28,708 nt of DNA from Rickettsiales bacterium (GTDB lineage Bacteria > Pseudomonadota > Alphaproteobacteria > Rickettsiales > CANDYO01): positions 1-28,708 of the forward strand of contig CANDYO010000002.1 in assembly GCA_947424995.1 (NCBI GenBank), in the 5' to 3' direction. Below are positions 1 to 7,960 of the stretch, one piece after another. A program made the translations under genes and the position numbers. A model generated the notes under the pieces. It had not been told where the DNA came from. It saw nothing but the letters and a program-made list of their open reading frames with translations, and did not search any database. The first letter of the stretch is position 1. Every line of letters starts with the position of its first letter.

Positions 1-15
1 TTTTATAAGGGCTCA

Positions 16-1245
16 ATGCATTTTGACGGGGAGACTAAAAAAAAGAAATTCTATAATTCAGCTACTATTTATATTTTGGCAATTGCTCTTGGTATTTACA
101 GTGGAATGTCAGACATCAGTTTATTGAGAGATTTTGGTCTTTTGATTTCTGATATATTTATCAAAATTTTTAAATGTATCAGTCTACCGATTATTGCGTT
201 ATCTATTATTGTAACATTATCCAGTTACCTGTCTAAAGGGTCAATGAAGCAAATATGGCAACGCACTATTTTCTATACCATAAGTACTACTATTATTGCA
301 GCAAGTATCAGTTGTTTATTATATTTAATTATTAGTCCAAAAAATATTACTAATACTGTTGAAGCTGTAGCTACTTCTGGAAATGTTAAGGTGAGTTATG
401 CTCAGCATATCATTAACCTTATTCCAGCCAATATTTTTTCACCTTTTCTAGAACATCAGGTGATGGGAGTATTAATGGTGGGGATGCTGATTGGTATAGC
501 TATTCGTTATATTAAAGAAGAGCAAGCTAGAGAAGCGATTACTAATTTTTTCAAAGGAGCGCATGGAATATTTTTAGTGATTACTAATTGGGTAGTAGCG
601 ATAATCCCGCTTGGGTTATATGGTTTCATTACTACAACTGTAGTTCAATTACGCGAAGGTATGGATATTGCTGCTCTTGGAGAATACTTAACTATAGTAG
701 TTTTGGCTAATGTAATTCAAGGTTTTGTAGTTTTGCCATTATGGCTAAAATCTAATGGAATTAAGCCTTTTGAAGCTATGAAAGGAATGTTTCCTGCTCT
801 ATCAATTGCTTTTTTCTCAAAGTCTTCAGCAGGTACATTACCGGTAACTATAGAAATGGCGGAGCAAAATCTAAAGATTAATCCAAAAGTCAGCAGATTT
901 GTTTTGCCGCTTTGCACTAGCATTAATATGAATGGCTGTGCAGCATTTATTTTTACAACGGTAATATATTTGATGCAAAATAATGGCATGGATATTAGTT
1001 TAAGCACTATGGTGATCTGGATTCTTATTGCAACTATTGCTGCAGTTGGTAATGCTGGAGTTCCAATGGGATGTTTTTTCTTAAGCGCCAGTTTATTGGC
1101 TAGTATGAACGTTCCAATAGTTCTACTTGGAATTATTTTACCATTTTATAGTATTATTGATATGATTGAGACTGCACTAAATGTATGGTCTGATGCTTGT
1201 GTTGCCAAAGTTGTGAATGAAAAAGTAATCATCGAAGAAGTCTAA
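16..1245 (+). CDS. DAACS-family cation symporter with altered substrate and sodium sites
   Basis: This 409-residue inner-membrane protein belongs to the dicarboxylate/amino acid:cation symporter (GltP/DctA, SLC1-like) family. It has many hydrophobic segments, the HP1 tip motif SKSSAGTLPVT at about residues 268-278, and the FVLPL-x-TSIN stretch at 295-304. The family motif NMDGT reads N304-M305-N306-G307-C308, so the aspartate (D312 of archaeal GltPh, a sodium ligand) is Asn. In TM8 the usual DMxRTxxNVxGD reads D382-M-I-E385-T-A-L-N389-V-W-S-D393, so the substrate-binding arginine (R397 of GltPh) is Glu. Acidic substrates are therefore unlikely; a cationic or neutral substrate is my inference. 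AAGG lies five bases before the ATG. The frame is open to the window edge, so an upstream start cannot be excluded. The second family member at 10940-12157 keeps the canonical residues. Confidence 0.88.
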   Translation: MHFDGETKKKKFYNSATIYILAIALGIYSGMSDISLLRDFGLLISDIFIKIFKCISLPIIALSIIVTLSSYLSKGSMKQIWQRTIFYTISTTIIAASISCLLYLIISPKNITNTVEAVATSGNVKVSYAQHIINLIPANIFSPFLEHQVMGVLMVGMLIGIAIRYIKEEQAREAITNFFKGAHGIFLVITNWVVAIIPLGLYGFITTTVVQLREGMDIAALGEYLTIVVLANVIQGFVVLPLWLKSNGIKPFEAMKGMFPALSIAFFSKSSAGTLPVTIEMAEQNLKINPKVSRFVLPLCTSINMNGCAAFIFTTVIYLMQNNGMDISLSTMVIWILIATIAAVGNAGVPMGCFFLSASLLASMNVPIVLLGIILPFYSIIDMIETALNVWSDACVAKVVNEKVIIEEV

Positions 1246-1248
1246 ATA

Positions 1249-1378
1249 ATACCAATTTACACAATTAAGTATACTTATCCAATTTATCATCGTTCAGGTG
1301 CTCACTTGACTCAAAATGTAAGCTGCTCACCTTTACGATTCAAATCGAATAAATCTATTTTAATTCTGTAAATGGTAT
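1249..1378. repeat. Possible MITE with terminal inverted repeats
   Basis: A 130-bp non-coding stretch starts with ATACCAATTTACACAATTAA (1249-1268) and ends with TTAATTCTGTAAATGGTAT (1360-1378). The ends are inverted copies with one mismatch and one gap. There is no room for a transposase, so this looks like a miniature inverted-repeat element. A short stretch resembling its interior (ctcaccttt-cgatt) recurs near 10700. It lies just after the symporter stop codon. Confidence 0.55.
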
Positions 1379-1390
1379 AACCCCTACTAA

Positions 1391-1425
1391 AATGGCGCAA
1401 TATTTATTAAAATAGTTGCGCCATT
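1391..1425. other. Perfect 10-bp hairpin downstream of the symporter
   Basis: AATGGCGCAA (1391-1400) pairs perfectly with TTGCGCCATT (1416-1425) around a 15-base loop. It is GC-rich for this genome and could end transcription or stabilise the symporter mRNA, but no T-run follows, so it is not a classic intrinsic terminator. Apart from this hairpin and the inverted-repeat element at 1249-1378, I see nothing clear in the 298-base gap. Confidence 0.45.
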
Positions 1426-1543
1426 GTCAATTCAAAGTGATTTATTCTAAAGCGCGATATAATTTAAACTTGCAAAAATCTAATAAAATAGTAAATATCT
1501 AGGGGTTATTAGTCAATTATTTTATAAAATGGAGCTGATCTAG

Positions 1544-2104
1544 ATGAAAACTAAGGCAAGAAGTGATGATCTTACTGTAAAATTTCAGCAGGCTATCGAT
1601 GCTATAGTTTTGGGATATATCGAGGACAAAGATACAAAATTTTTAAAAAGTTTGGTAGCAAAAGAGTCACGATTGCGAGCTGATAGCAATTGTTCTCCTT
1701 TAGAGTGTCACACAGAAAGCTTAAGGCAGTTATTACTAGTCAATGCAGGTTTATTGACTATGACTGATGAAAGAGGAAGAAATTTATTAAAAATAGCTAA
1801 TAGTAACAATAATGATGCAGTCAAAAACTCTGCTGTTAGTGTTATTAAAGAATGTACGCATTTAAATAAATATTGGCGAAAAAAAATAGTTGCTGAAAGT
1901 AGCACAGCTAAAACAACCGAAGCTCTTTCCTCAATTGTTGGGTATGCTGAAAGAATTACGAGTGCGCGTAGTAAGAAAAAACCACAAGATAATTTAGATC
2001 TACAAACTCATGCGGACATTGAAAGTCAGAGGATTAGAAATAATCTTTATCGTAAGCTTGGAGTGGGTGAACCTTCTGTAGGTGTTGTTGGTATAGGCAA
2101 ATAA
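1544..2104 (+). CDS. Orphan helical protein, 186 residues
   Basis: I do not recognise this protein. It looks soluble and largely alpha-helical, with no signal peptide and no membrane segment. The middle (about residues 55-105, with LLLVNAGLLTMTDERGRNLL) has a spacing loosely like an ankyrin or HEAT-type helix pair, but no repeat can be defended. The C-terminal third is basic and Gln/Arg-rich, ending in a Gly/Val-rich tail. GGAG lies nine bases before the ATG. The next orphan gene starts 20 bases after the stop, so the two are probably co-transcribed. A host-directed effector role is possible given the setting, but is only inference. Confidence 0.65.
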   Translation: MKTKARSDDLTVKFQQAIDAIVLGYIEDKDTKFLKSLVAKESRLRADSNCSPLECHTESLRQLLLVNAGLLTMTDERGRNLLKIANSNNNDAVKNSAVSVIKECTHLNKYWRKKIVAESSTAKTTEALSSIVGYAERITSARSKKKPQDNLDLQTHADIESQRIRNNLYRKLGVGEPSVGVVGIGK

Positions 2105-2124
2105 ATTAAAAAAGGAGAATAATT

Positions 2125-2688
2125 ATGGGTAGCGGTGCTTCAGCGATGAATCAAGAAGGTGATGGATATAAGCATGATGATAAAGCTCCTCCAGTAAGTA
2201 AGAGAAATAGGGAGCCTGGTAGTGAATTCTCCTTAGTAGATAAAAATCATAATGAAGGATATGATGGTGTTAATTTTGAGCAAGTTCTTGTAGAAGACCA
2301 CTCAGCGAGCGGTATAAATAGTCCAAGAACAGGGAGCAATGATGTTTATAATCAAGGTGCGATAGTAGCAGATAGTACTACTATAGCTAATCCTATAGTT
2401 GGAGCTTTTACAACTGCTCAGCTTAAAAGGAGAGATAGAAGTAATAGTTTAGAGGTAAATGATGGAGTTCCACTGCCACCTATAGCTACGCCAAATTCTG
2501 CTAATGATCCGCATCGTAAAAAATTACCTCCGCGCGCTATCGCAAATTCTGCAGTAAGCGGTTGGGTAGAAAATGTATCTGGCAGTAGCAGTCATAGAAA
2601 ATCTGATCCACTAGTTTCTCATGTAAAGCGCTATTGCAGCGAAAGCATTAAACCATTTTCTAAGTCTGTTAGTGATAAGTCACTTTAA
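2125..2688 (+). CDS. Orphan disordered protein with N-myristoylation-like start
   Basis: This 187-residue protein of unknown function looks disordered: rich in Ser, Asn, Asp, Lys and Pro, with no hydrophobic segment. It starts MGSGASAM; Gly2 with Ser6 fits the eukaryotic N-myristoylation consensus MGxxxS/T. There is a proline-rich part (PLPPIATP, then KKLPPRA) around residues 115-138 and a Ser/Lys-rich C-terminus. The ribosome binding site AAAAAAGGAGAATAATT is strong, and the gene follows its upstream neighbour by 20 bases. The composition and start suit a protein delivered into a eukaryotic host cell, but no secretion signal or homology supports this directly. Its 3' end overlaps the convergent gene at 2669-2965 by 20 bases. 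Confidence 0.65.
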   Translation: MGSGASAMNQEGDGYKHDDKAPPVSKRNREPGSEFSLVDKNHNEGYDGVNFEQVLVEDHSASGINSPRTGSNDVYNQGAIVADSTTIANPIVGAFTTAQLKRRDRSNSLEVNDGVPLPPIATPNSANDPHRKKLPPRAIANSAVSGWVENVSGSSSHRKSDPLVSHVKRYCSESIKPFSKSVSDKSL

Positions 2689-2965
2689 ATTGATTGAGTA
2701 AATGGCTTTTTGCTATTAGGCACATAATTGCGTTTAGATGTTTATCGGTAATTTTTTCTTTAGTATGAGCATTGTAGTTTAAAATTGCTTTTCCAGCATT
2801 TATAAATCTATTCTCTATTGCAATCACTAGCATTCCTGTAATCATTTTTACTGAAATTTTTGAATGTGAAAGTAAGTTTTCACTTAGAATTTTTTGTACT
2901 TCCATACCGTTATCAGTAACAACAGCATCATAGAAATTCATCAATTTAGTTTGGATCACTTGCAT
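2669..2965 (-). CDS. Orphan small helical protein
   Basis: This is a protein of about 98 residues with no recognised family. It is helical and contains segments such as MNFYDAVVTDNGMEVQKIL and MLVIAIENRFINAGKAIL, whose spacing loosely resembles degenerate ankyrin helices. I chose the ATG at 2965 because GAGAG lies eight bases upstream. A GTG 15 codons further up (3010) has no clear ribosome binding site. The 3' end overlaps the 3' end of the plus-strand orphan by 20 bases, so the pair converge. The overlap makes it less certain that both genes are real. Confidence 0.5.
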   Translation of the reverse strand: MQVIQTKLMNFYDAVVTDNGMEVQKILSENLLSHSKISVKMITGMLVIAIENRFINAGKAILNYNAHTKEKITDKHLNAIMCLIAKSHLLNQFKVTYH

Positions 2966-3235
2966 AATAATAGCTCTCAAGTTATTAAAGGTAACTCTAA
3001 ATATTAACACATCTTAACTGTCGCTGCAACAAAATAATTAATAGTTGTTTGAAATGGTAGTTTGGAAATTATTTGTAGAAATATTCCGATAATTAACTAT
3101 TTGATAAGAAGTTTGATATATAGTCCTTGATAATGAAAGGCCATTGCACGAAATACTGTTTATGTAAATCGATTGTAAAAATAATGCGATGACCTCAATA
3201 AACTAATTTAAAAAATATTAGGATCAGAATATAAA

Positions 3236-5536
3236 ATGCTATCAAAGAATCTAGAACTTACTCTTCATCGAGCCTTAAATTCAGCTAAGGAATATAAGCA
3301 TGAATATGCGACTCTGGAGCATTTAGTATTAGCTCTTTCTGAAGATCCTGATGCATCTACTGCATTAACAGAGTGTGATGTAAATTTGAATATTCTTTGT
3401 GAAAAATTACGTTATTTTTTAAACAATGAATTGCAAGCAATTATTCTTAAATCTGTTAAAGAAAGCAAGCCTACTGCTGGATTTCAAAGAGTTATTCACC
3501 GCGCAGCGATTCAAGTGCATGCTTTAGGGAAGCAAGAAATAACTGGAGTTAATGTACTTGCTGAAATTTTTTCTGAGCAAGATTCATATGCAGTATTGTT
3601 TTTGAGTGAGCAAAATCTCACTCGTCAGGATATTATGAATTATATCAGTCAAGGGATGGTAAGTCAGGATAGCAACATTGCTTTAGGGCTGGGACTACAA
3701 GGCGCTCCATATAAAAAAAATGAAGAAGATTCTTCATTATTGGGTAAGGAAGAAACAGATCCTCTAGCTAAATACTGCGTTAATCTCAATAAGTTGGCAA
3801 CTGAGCAGAAAATTGATGCGCTAATTGGTAGAGAAGTGGAAATTGAACGGACTATCGAGGTTTTATGCAGGCGTAATAAAAGCAACCCAATTTTAGTTGG
3901 AGATCCTGGAGTTGGTAAAACTGCAATTGCTGAAGGTTTAGCATTATATCTTACTACTAATCGCGTTCCTGATGCTTTAAAAGGCTCAGTTATCTACTCT
4001 CTCGATATGGGCTCATTGGTTGCTGGAACTCGTTATCGTGGAGATTTTGAAGAGCGTTTGAAACAAGTGGTTAAAAAGGTGCAAGAGCTCCCTTCAGCAA
4101 TATTATTCATTGATGAAATTCATACTATTATTGGAGCAGGTTCTACTAATGGAAGTGCATTGGATGCTGGTAATTTACTAAAACCGATGTTGGCTAGAGG
4201 TAATTTTCGTTGTATTGGATCAACAACTTTTAAAGAATATCAAAATCACTTTGAAAAAGATGCAGCTTTAGCCAGGAGGTTCCAAAAAATTATAGTTGAT
4301 GAACCATCTATTGATGCTGCTATTACAATGCTAAAAGGGCTAAAAGCTTTTTATGAAAAGCATCATAATGTAGAATACACTGATAAGGCGATAGAAATGG
4401 CAGTCATTTTATCTGATCGTTATATCAATGATAGAAGATTACCAGATAAAGCTATTGATGTTATTGATGAAGCTGGAGCCCACTGTAAGTTACAATCAAA
4501 TAACCAAGATTCTGCAGCTAAAATAAAAGTTACCGAAGAGGATGTAGAAAATATTATTGCTAAAATGGTTCATATCCCAGTTAAAACTATTGCTCAAGAT
4601 GAATCAGAGCAAATTCATGGTCTTGAAGCTTTACTAAAATCTAAGGTATTTGGTCAAGATAGAGCAATTGAAGAGTTGGTTGGAGTAATAAAATTAGAAA
4701 AAGCTGGTTTACGAGAACATGAAAAACCTATGGGATGCTATCTTTTTTCAGGCCCAACGGGGGTTGGGAAAACTAAGTTAGCAAAGGAGTTAGCTGCAGC
4801 TTTAAATATGGAATTACATCGTTTTGATATGTCTGAGTATATGGAGAAACATTCCATTTCTCGCTTGATTGGAGCTCCTCCTGGTTATGTTGGTTTTGAT
4901 CAGGGTGGCTTATTAACTGACGATATCAGAAAATCACCATATTCAGTAGTTTTACTTGATGAGATTGAGAAAGCGCATCCTGATATATATAATATAATGT
5001 TACAAGTAATGGATTATGGCAGAGTTACAGATAGTAATGGTGTTTCAGTTAATTTTTGTAACACTATTGTTATTATGACTACCAATGCAGGGGCTGTCGC
5101 GGTTAATAAAAATAATATCGGTTTTAATGAATTGAAACAGATTGTTGCAAATACTAGAGAAAGTAATGAGCATATTAATAATACTTTTTCACCAGAGTTT
5201 CGTAATCGTTTGGATGCAATTATTGAGTTTAGTCCTTTATCAACGGAAGTTATTATCCAAATAGTCGATCAATATTTATATATCTTAGCAACTCAGTTAA
5301 CTGAAAAAGACATCAGTATGGTTATAAATACTAAGGCTAAAGAATATTTATGTGATGTTGGATTTGATACATATAATGGAGCTCGTGAGTTGGAGCGGAT
5401 TATCGATAAGAAAATTAAAAAAACTTTAGCGGATGAAATTCTTTTTGGTAAGCTCAAGAAGGGCGGAACAGTTAATGTGGATCTAGATAAAGAGAAGAAT
5501 GAATTAAAATTTGGCTATCTTGAGAGCGTTGTTTAG
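3236..5536 (+). CDS. clpA: ClpA, ATP-dependent Clp protease ATP-binding subunit
   Basis: ClpA is the AAA+ unfoldase that feeds substrates, including N-end-rule proteins brought by ClpS, to the ClpP peptidase in the cytoplasm. The 766 residues match the family length (E. coli 758). The Clp N-domain covers about residues 1-150. AAA module 1 has Walker A GDPGVGKT (222-229) and Walker B LFIDE (290-294). Module 2 has Walker A GPTGVGKT (506-513) and Walker B VVLLDEIEKAHPD. The ClpP-docking loop is Ile628-Gly629-Phe630, in place of IGL in E. coli. The start is an ATG with AGGA twelve bases upstream. ClpS and ClpP are not in the window. The gene stands alone, and a palindromic repeat follows its stop by 11 bases. 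Confidence 0.97.
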   Translation: MLSKNLELTLHRALNSAKEYKHEYATLEHLVLALSEDPDASTALTECDVNLNILCEKLRYFLNNELQAIILKSVKESKPTAGFQRVIHRAAIQVHALGKQEITGVNVLAEIFSEQDSYAVLFLSEQNLTRQDIMNYISQGMVSQDSNIALGLGLQGAPYKKNEEDSSLLGKEETDPLAKYCVNLNKLATEQKIDALIGREVEIERTIEVLCRRNKSNPILVGDPGVGKTAIAEGLALYLTTNRVPDALKGSVIYSLDMGSLVAGTRYRGDFEERLKQVVKKVQELPSAILFIDEIHTIIGAGSTNGSALDAGNLLKPMLARGNFRCIGSTTFKEYQNHFEKDAALARRFQKIIVDEPSIDAAITMLKGLKAFYEKHHNVEYTDKAIEMAVILSDRYINDRRLPDKAIDVIDEAGAHCKLQSNNQDSAAKIKVTEEDVENIIAKMVHIPVKTIAQDESEQIHGLEALLKSKVFGQDRAIEELVGVIKLEKAGLREHEKPMGCYLFSGPTGVGKTKLAKELAAALNMELHRFDMSEYMEKHSISRLIGAPPGYVGFDQGGLLTDDIRKSPYSVVLLDEIEKAHPDIYNIMLQVMDYGRVTDSNGVSVNFCNTIVIMTTNAGAVAVNKNNIGFNELKQIVANTRESNEHINNTFSPEFRNRLDAIIEFSPLSTEVIIQIVDQYLYILATQLTEKDISMVINTKAKEYLCDVGFDTYNGARELERIIDKKIKKTLADEILFGKLKKGGTVNVDLDKEKNELKFGYLESVV

Positions 5537-5547
5537 TAAAGTTATCT

Positions 5548-5661
5548 GCGTCATCCCTGACGAAAGCGCTTAAAAAGCGCTTGAGATCGGGGATCTCATG
5601 AGGGTTAGACTCCTGATATCCCCGGTCGCGCTGCCTCCCGGCAGCTTGCCAGGGATGACGC
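5548..5661. repeat. Palindromic element, family P1 copy 1
   Basis: This 114-bp element is bounded by a perfect 12-bp inverted repeat, GCGTCATCCCTG and CAGGGATGACGC. It has inner hairpins (GCGCTTAAAAAGCGC) and a central GATCGGGGATCTC block. Read on the other strand, the copy at 21438-21548 has the same order of parts. It is much richer in GC than its flanks. In this position it may also act as a terminator for clpA. The layout recalls Rickettsia palindromic elements, though I cannot assign it to a named family. Confidence 0.8.
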
Positions 5662-5744
5662 ATCAAGTACTCATTCAGCAATAAGACTTAATATAATAAA
5701 GCGTCTGCTTCTGTAAAATTATTATAAATAATGCAAAACTAAGC

Positions 5745-5771
5745 TTGATTTTTTATTATAACTAGTATAAT
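5745..5771 (+). promoter_or_regulatory. Promoter of the tRNA-Glu gene
   Basis: TTGATT (5745-5750) and a consensus TATAAT (5766-5771) are separated by 15 bases. The tRNA begins about 50 bases after the predicted start point. The perfect -10 makes this one of the better promoters in the window, although the spacer is short. Confidence 0.55.
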
Positions 5772-5828
5772 TTCATCAACTCAATAGCTTAACTTAACTA
5801 GTTTTATGTTATTGTTACTAAGAATAAT

Positions 5829-5903
5829 GGCCCCTTCGTCTAGCGGTTAGGACATCACCCTTTCACGGTGGGAACACGAGTTCGATTCTCGTAGGGGTCA
5901 CCA
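5829..5903 (+). tRNA. tRNA-Glu (anticodon TTC)
   Basis: This is a complete 75-base cloverleaf. The acceptor arms are GGCCCCT and AGGGGTC, the anticodon loop CTTTCAC carries TTC, and the T-arm contains GTTCGATTC. The terminal CCA is encoded (5901-5903). The sequence resembles bacterial tRNA-Glu(UUC) throughout. Confidence 0.97.
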
Positions 5904-6158
5904 TCTACATAGCTTCTTAAAGTTATCACTTTATGTTCATCAAATCTCAAGTTACATTTCTGCCACAGTTATTTTTAAAACCAGTTGATAATTTATTAAA
6001 ATTACTTAAAGCTATTGATTAGTTAGCTTCAAATGTTGTACAAACAGTTTATCAGAAGATTTTAACATCTGTATAAAGCGTTATGAGTTAAAAACATTCT
6101 GAGGGTTTATCTCTAAATCAAATAACCCATAACGAATAATTTAAAGAAAGGTAAAAAT

Positions 6159-7532
6159 ATGAAAAAATTATTATTATGCACGACAGCTTTAGTTGGTTTC
6201 GTTGCAGGTTCAGCATTCGCTGATGAAAGTGCTGCTAATACAATGCAAGTTACTGTTGGTGGTAACAGCAAATTTGAAGCTGGTTCTGTAAGCCGTACTA
6301 AAAGCCAAAGAACTGCATATTCATTCAGCCCAAACCAAGAATCGTCAACATTTTATACTTCACAAAAGGCTTATTTGAAAGCTGAAGGTAAATCTGATGA
6401 TTTAGTATATGGTGCTGTAGTTCGTTTACAAACTGTTGCTAATTCTGCTAACGGACTTGGCGATACACGTAACGATCGTTCACACATATTCTTAGATACT
6501 AATGCTGGTTCTGTACAATTAGGTACTAACTTCGCTGCAAGTAAATTAATGCAAGTTGATGCTGGTACAATAGCTTCAGGTAGCGGTGGCGCATCTGATG
6601 GTGATTGGCCTACATTCGTTGATGGTGCATGGGAAAGAACTGCAAATTCAGCTTATGATAACGATGCAGTATTCACAAACGCTGACCAACTTTCTGACAA
6701 GTTAGATGGTAGAGTTGAAGGCGCTAGAAAAATCACTTATATCTCACCAACTATTTCTGGTGTACGTTTAGGTGTGTCTTTCACTCCAGATTTACAAAAC
6801 AATGGTGGTGAAGGTGCTTTAGACGATAATAAAGCTACTTATCTTGGTAGCCAATTAAGAGTGAAAAATATTTGGTCACTTGCTTTAAGCTATAACAACA
6901 GCTTTAATGATGTTGATGTTGCTTTAAGTGCGACTGGTAACTCTGGTACTTTCAATAAGAGAAGCGTATCTAATCCTGATGGTATACAAGCGGTTAATCT
7001 TGTAGGTCCTAAAGGTAACACTATTAGTACTTATGTTGCTCCTAATGGTGCTATGGCTACATCTCAACAAATTGCAAACCTTCAATCAGGTAATCTGCAA
7101 AACCGTAATAACTTAAAAACATACGCATTAGGTGGTGTTGTAGGTTATAATGGCTTTAAAGTTGCATTGTCTTATGGTAGCGATGGTAAGAGCTTGTCTC
7201 CAACTAATGTGCCTGCTAACCAACCTAACTTAGGTGGAAGTAACTACAAGTCTACTTGGTGGACAAGTGGTGTAGCTTATGAAAGCGGACCTGGTTCAGT
7301 AAGTTTAACTTACATGAACGGAACAAAGGGTAATAAAAACTCTGGTTCAGACAATAACTACCCACAAGTTAAGACAACTGTATGGTCTTTAGGTGCAGCT
7401 TATGAAGTGGCTCCTGGTCTAAAGCCTTTTGCTGAAATAGATCAAGTTACTCTAAAGCCTAAGAAAGTTACTAACGGTAATACAAAGTATAAAGCTACTG
7501 TTTACCTACTTGGTACCAGAATTAAGTTCTAG
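6159..7532 (+). CDS. Gram-negative porin (outer-membrane beta-barrel)
   Basis: A 457-residue porin of the alphaproteobacterial type is predicted to form a passive diffusion channel in the outer membrane. A signal peptide covers residues 1-21 (cleavage after GSAFA). The mature protein has alternating polar/hydrophobic strands, Gly/Asn-rich turns and the terminal strand ending TVYLLGTRIKF, whose C-terminal Phe is the usual signal for Bam-dependent insertion. AAAGAAAGG precedes the ATG, and a strong terminator follows. GGT, GCT and CGT codons are used more than in the neighbours, which suggests high expression. In the 255 bases upstream I see only weak promoter candidates, such as TATAAA near 6073. 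A major surface antigen role is plausible but inferred. Confidence 0.9.
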   Translation: MKKLLLCTTALVGFVAGSAFADESAANTMQVTVGGNSKFEAGSVSRTKSQRTAYSFSPNQESSTFYTSQKAYLKAEGKSDDLVYGAVVRLQTVANSANGLGDTRNDRSHIFLDTNAGSVQLGTNFAASKLMQVDAGTIASGSGGASDGDWPTFVDGAWERTANSAYDNDAVFTNADQLSDKLDGRVEGARKITYISPTISGVRLGVSFTPDLQNNGGEGALDDNKATYLGSQLRVKNIWSLALSYNNSFNDVDVALSATGNSGTFNKRSVSNPDGIQAVNLVGPKGNTISTYVAPNGAMATSQQIANLQSGNLQNRNNLKTYALGGVVGYNGFKVALSYGSDGKSLSPTNVPANQPNLGGSNYKSTWWTSGVAYESGPGSVSLTYMNGTKGNKNSGSDNNYPQVKTTVWSLGAAYEVAPGLKPFAEIDQVTLKPKKVTNGNTKYKATVYLLGTRIKF

Positions 7533-7572
7533 TCTTATATAATTATATAAAATTAGATTTTTAATTTCGACG

Positions 7573-7611
7573 AAAAAGCTCTCTGGACTGTTAATCCAGG
7601 GAGCTTTTTTT
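7573..7611 (+). terminator. Intrinsic terminator of the porin gene
   Basis: The stem AGCTCTCTGGA pairs with TCCAGGGAGCT (one T-G wobble) around a seven-base loop, and seven T residues follow (7605-7611). It lies about 40 bases after the porin stop codon and is the clearest intrinsic terminator in the window. Confidence 0.9.
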
Positions 7612-7692
7612 ATTTGTGGAATAGGAAAGAGTTAAAGTAAGTTATAGATAGCAATCTATAGCAAGAAAGAATTAAGATAAAACACGTGAGGT

Positions 7693-7812
7693 CGTCACCC
7701 TTGGCAAACGAAGTGCAGCCGAGGGTCCAGTTAAAATCTTTTAAAGCCTTCAGCTATGTAAGGTTGCATAAGAGAATTCAACTGGACCCTCGGCCTACGG
7801 CCAAGGGTGACG
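7693..7812. repeat. Palindromic element, family P2 copy 1
   Basis: This 120-bp element is made of two nested inverted repeats: CGTCACCCTTGGC with GCCAAGGGTGACG (13 bp, perfect) outside, and GCCGAGGGTCCAGTT with AACTGGACCCTCGGC (15 bp, perfect) inside. It could form a long cruciform or RNA hairpin. A decayed relative lies at 17226-17368. With the porin terminator it accounts for most of the 428-base gap between porin and trmFO; I see no gene in the rest. Confidence 0.8.
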
Positions 7813-7960
7813 GCATCATATATCTTGATAAATAGCGCTTCTTACAACGTTCTTTTTTTAAACATCAGTGAACGCTTGACAAGAATGACGTCATCGCATT
7901 ATTTTACAATCAATTTATATAAAAAATATCTCATACAACCATCTATATACGAGGAATTAA

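Noticed and set aside
5548..5661. CRISPR array or phage attachment site in the repeats
   Set aside because: There are no regularly spaced direct repeats with unique spacers, no cas genes and no integrase; the repeats are dispersed palindromes.
5472..5681. Minus-strand open frame over the palindromic element after clpA
   Set aside because: It is the element itself read as protein; there is no ribosome site and it overlaps the clpA end.
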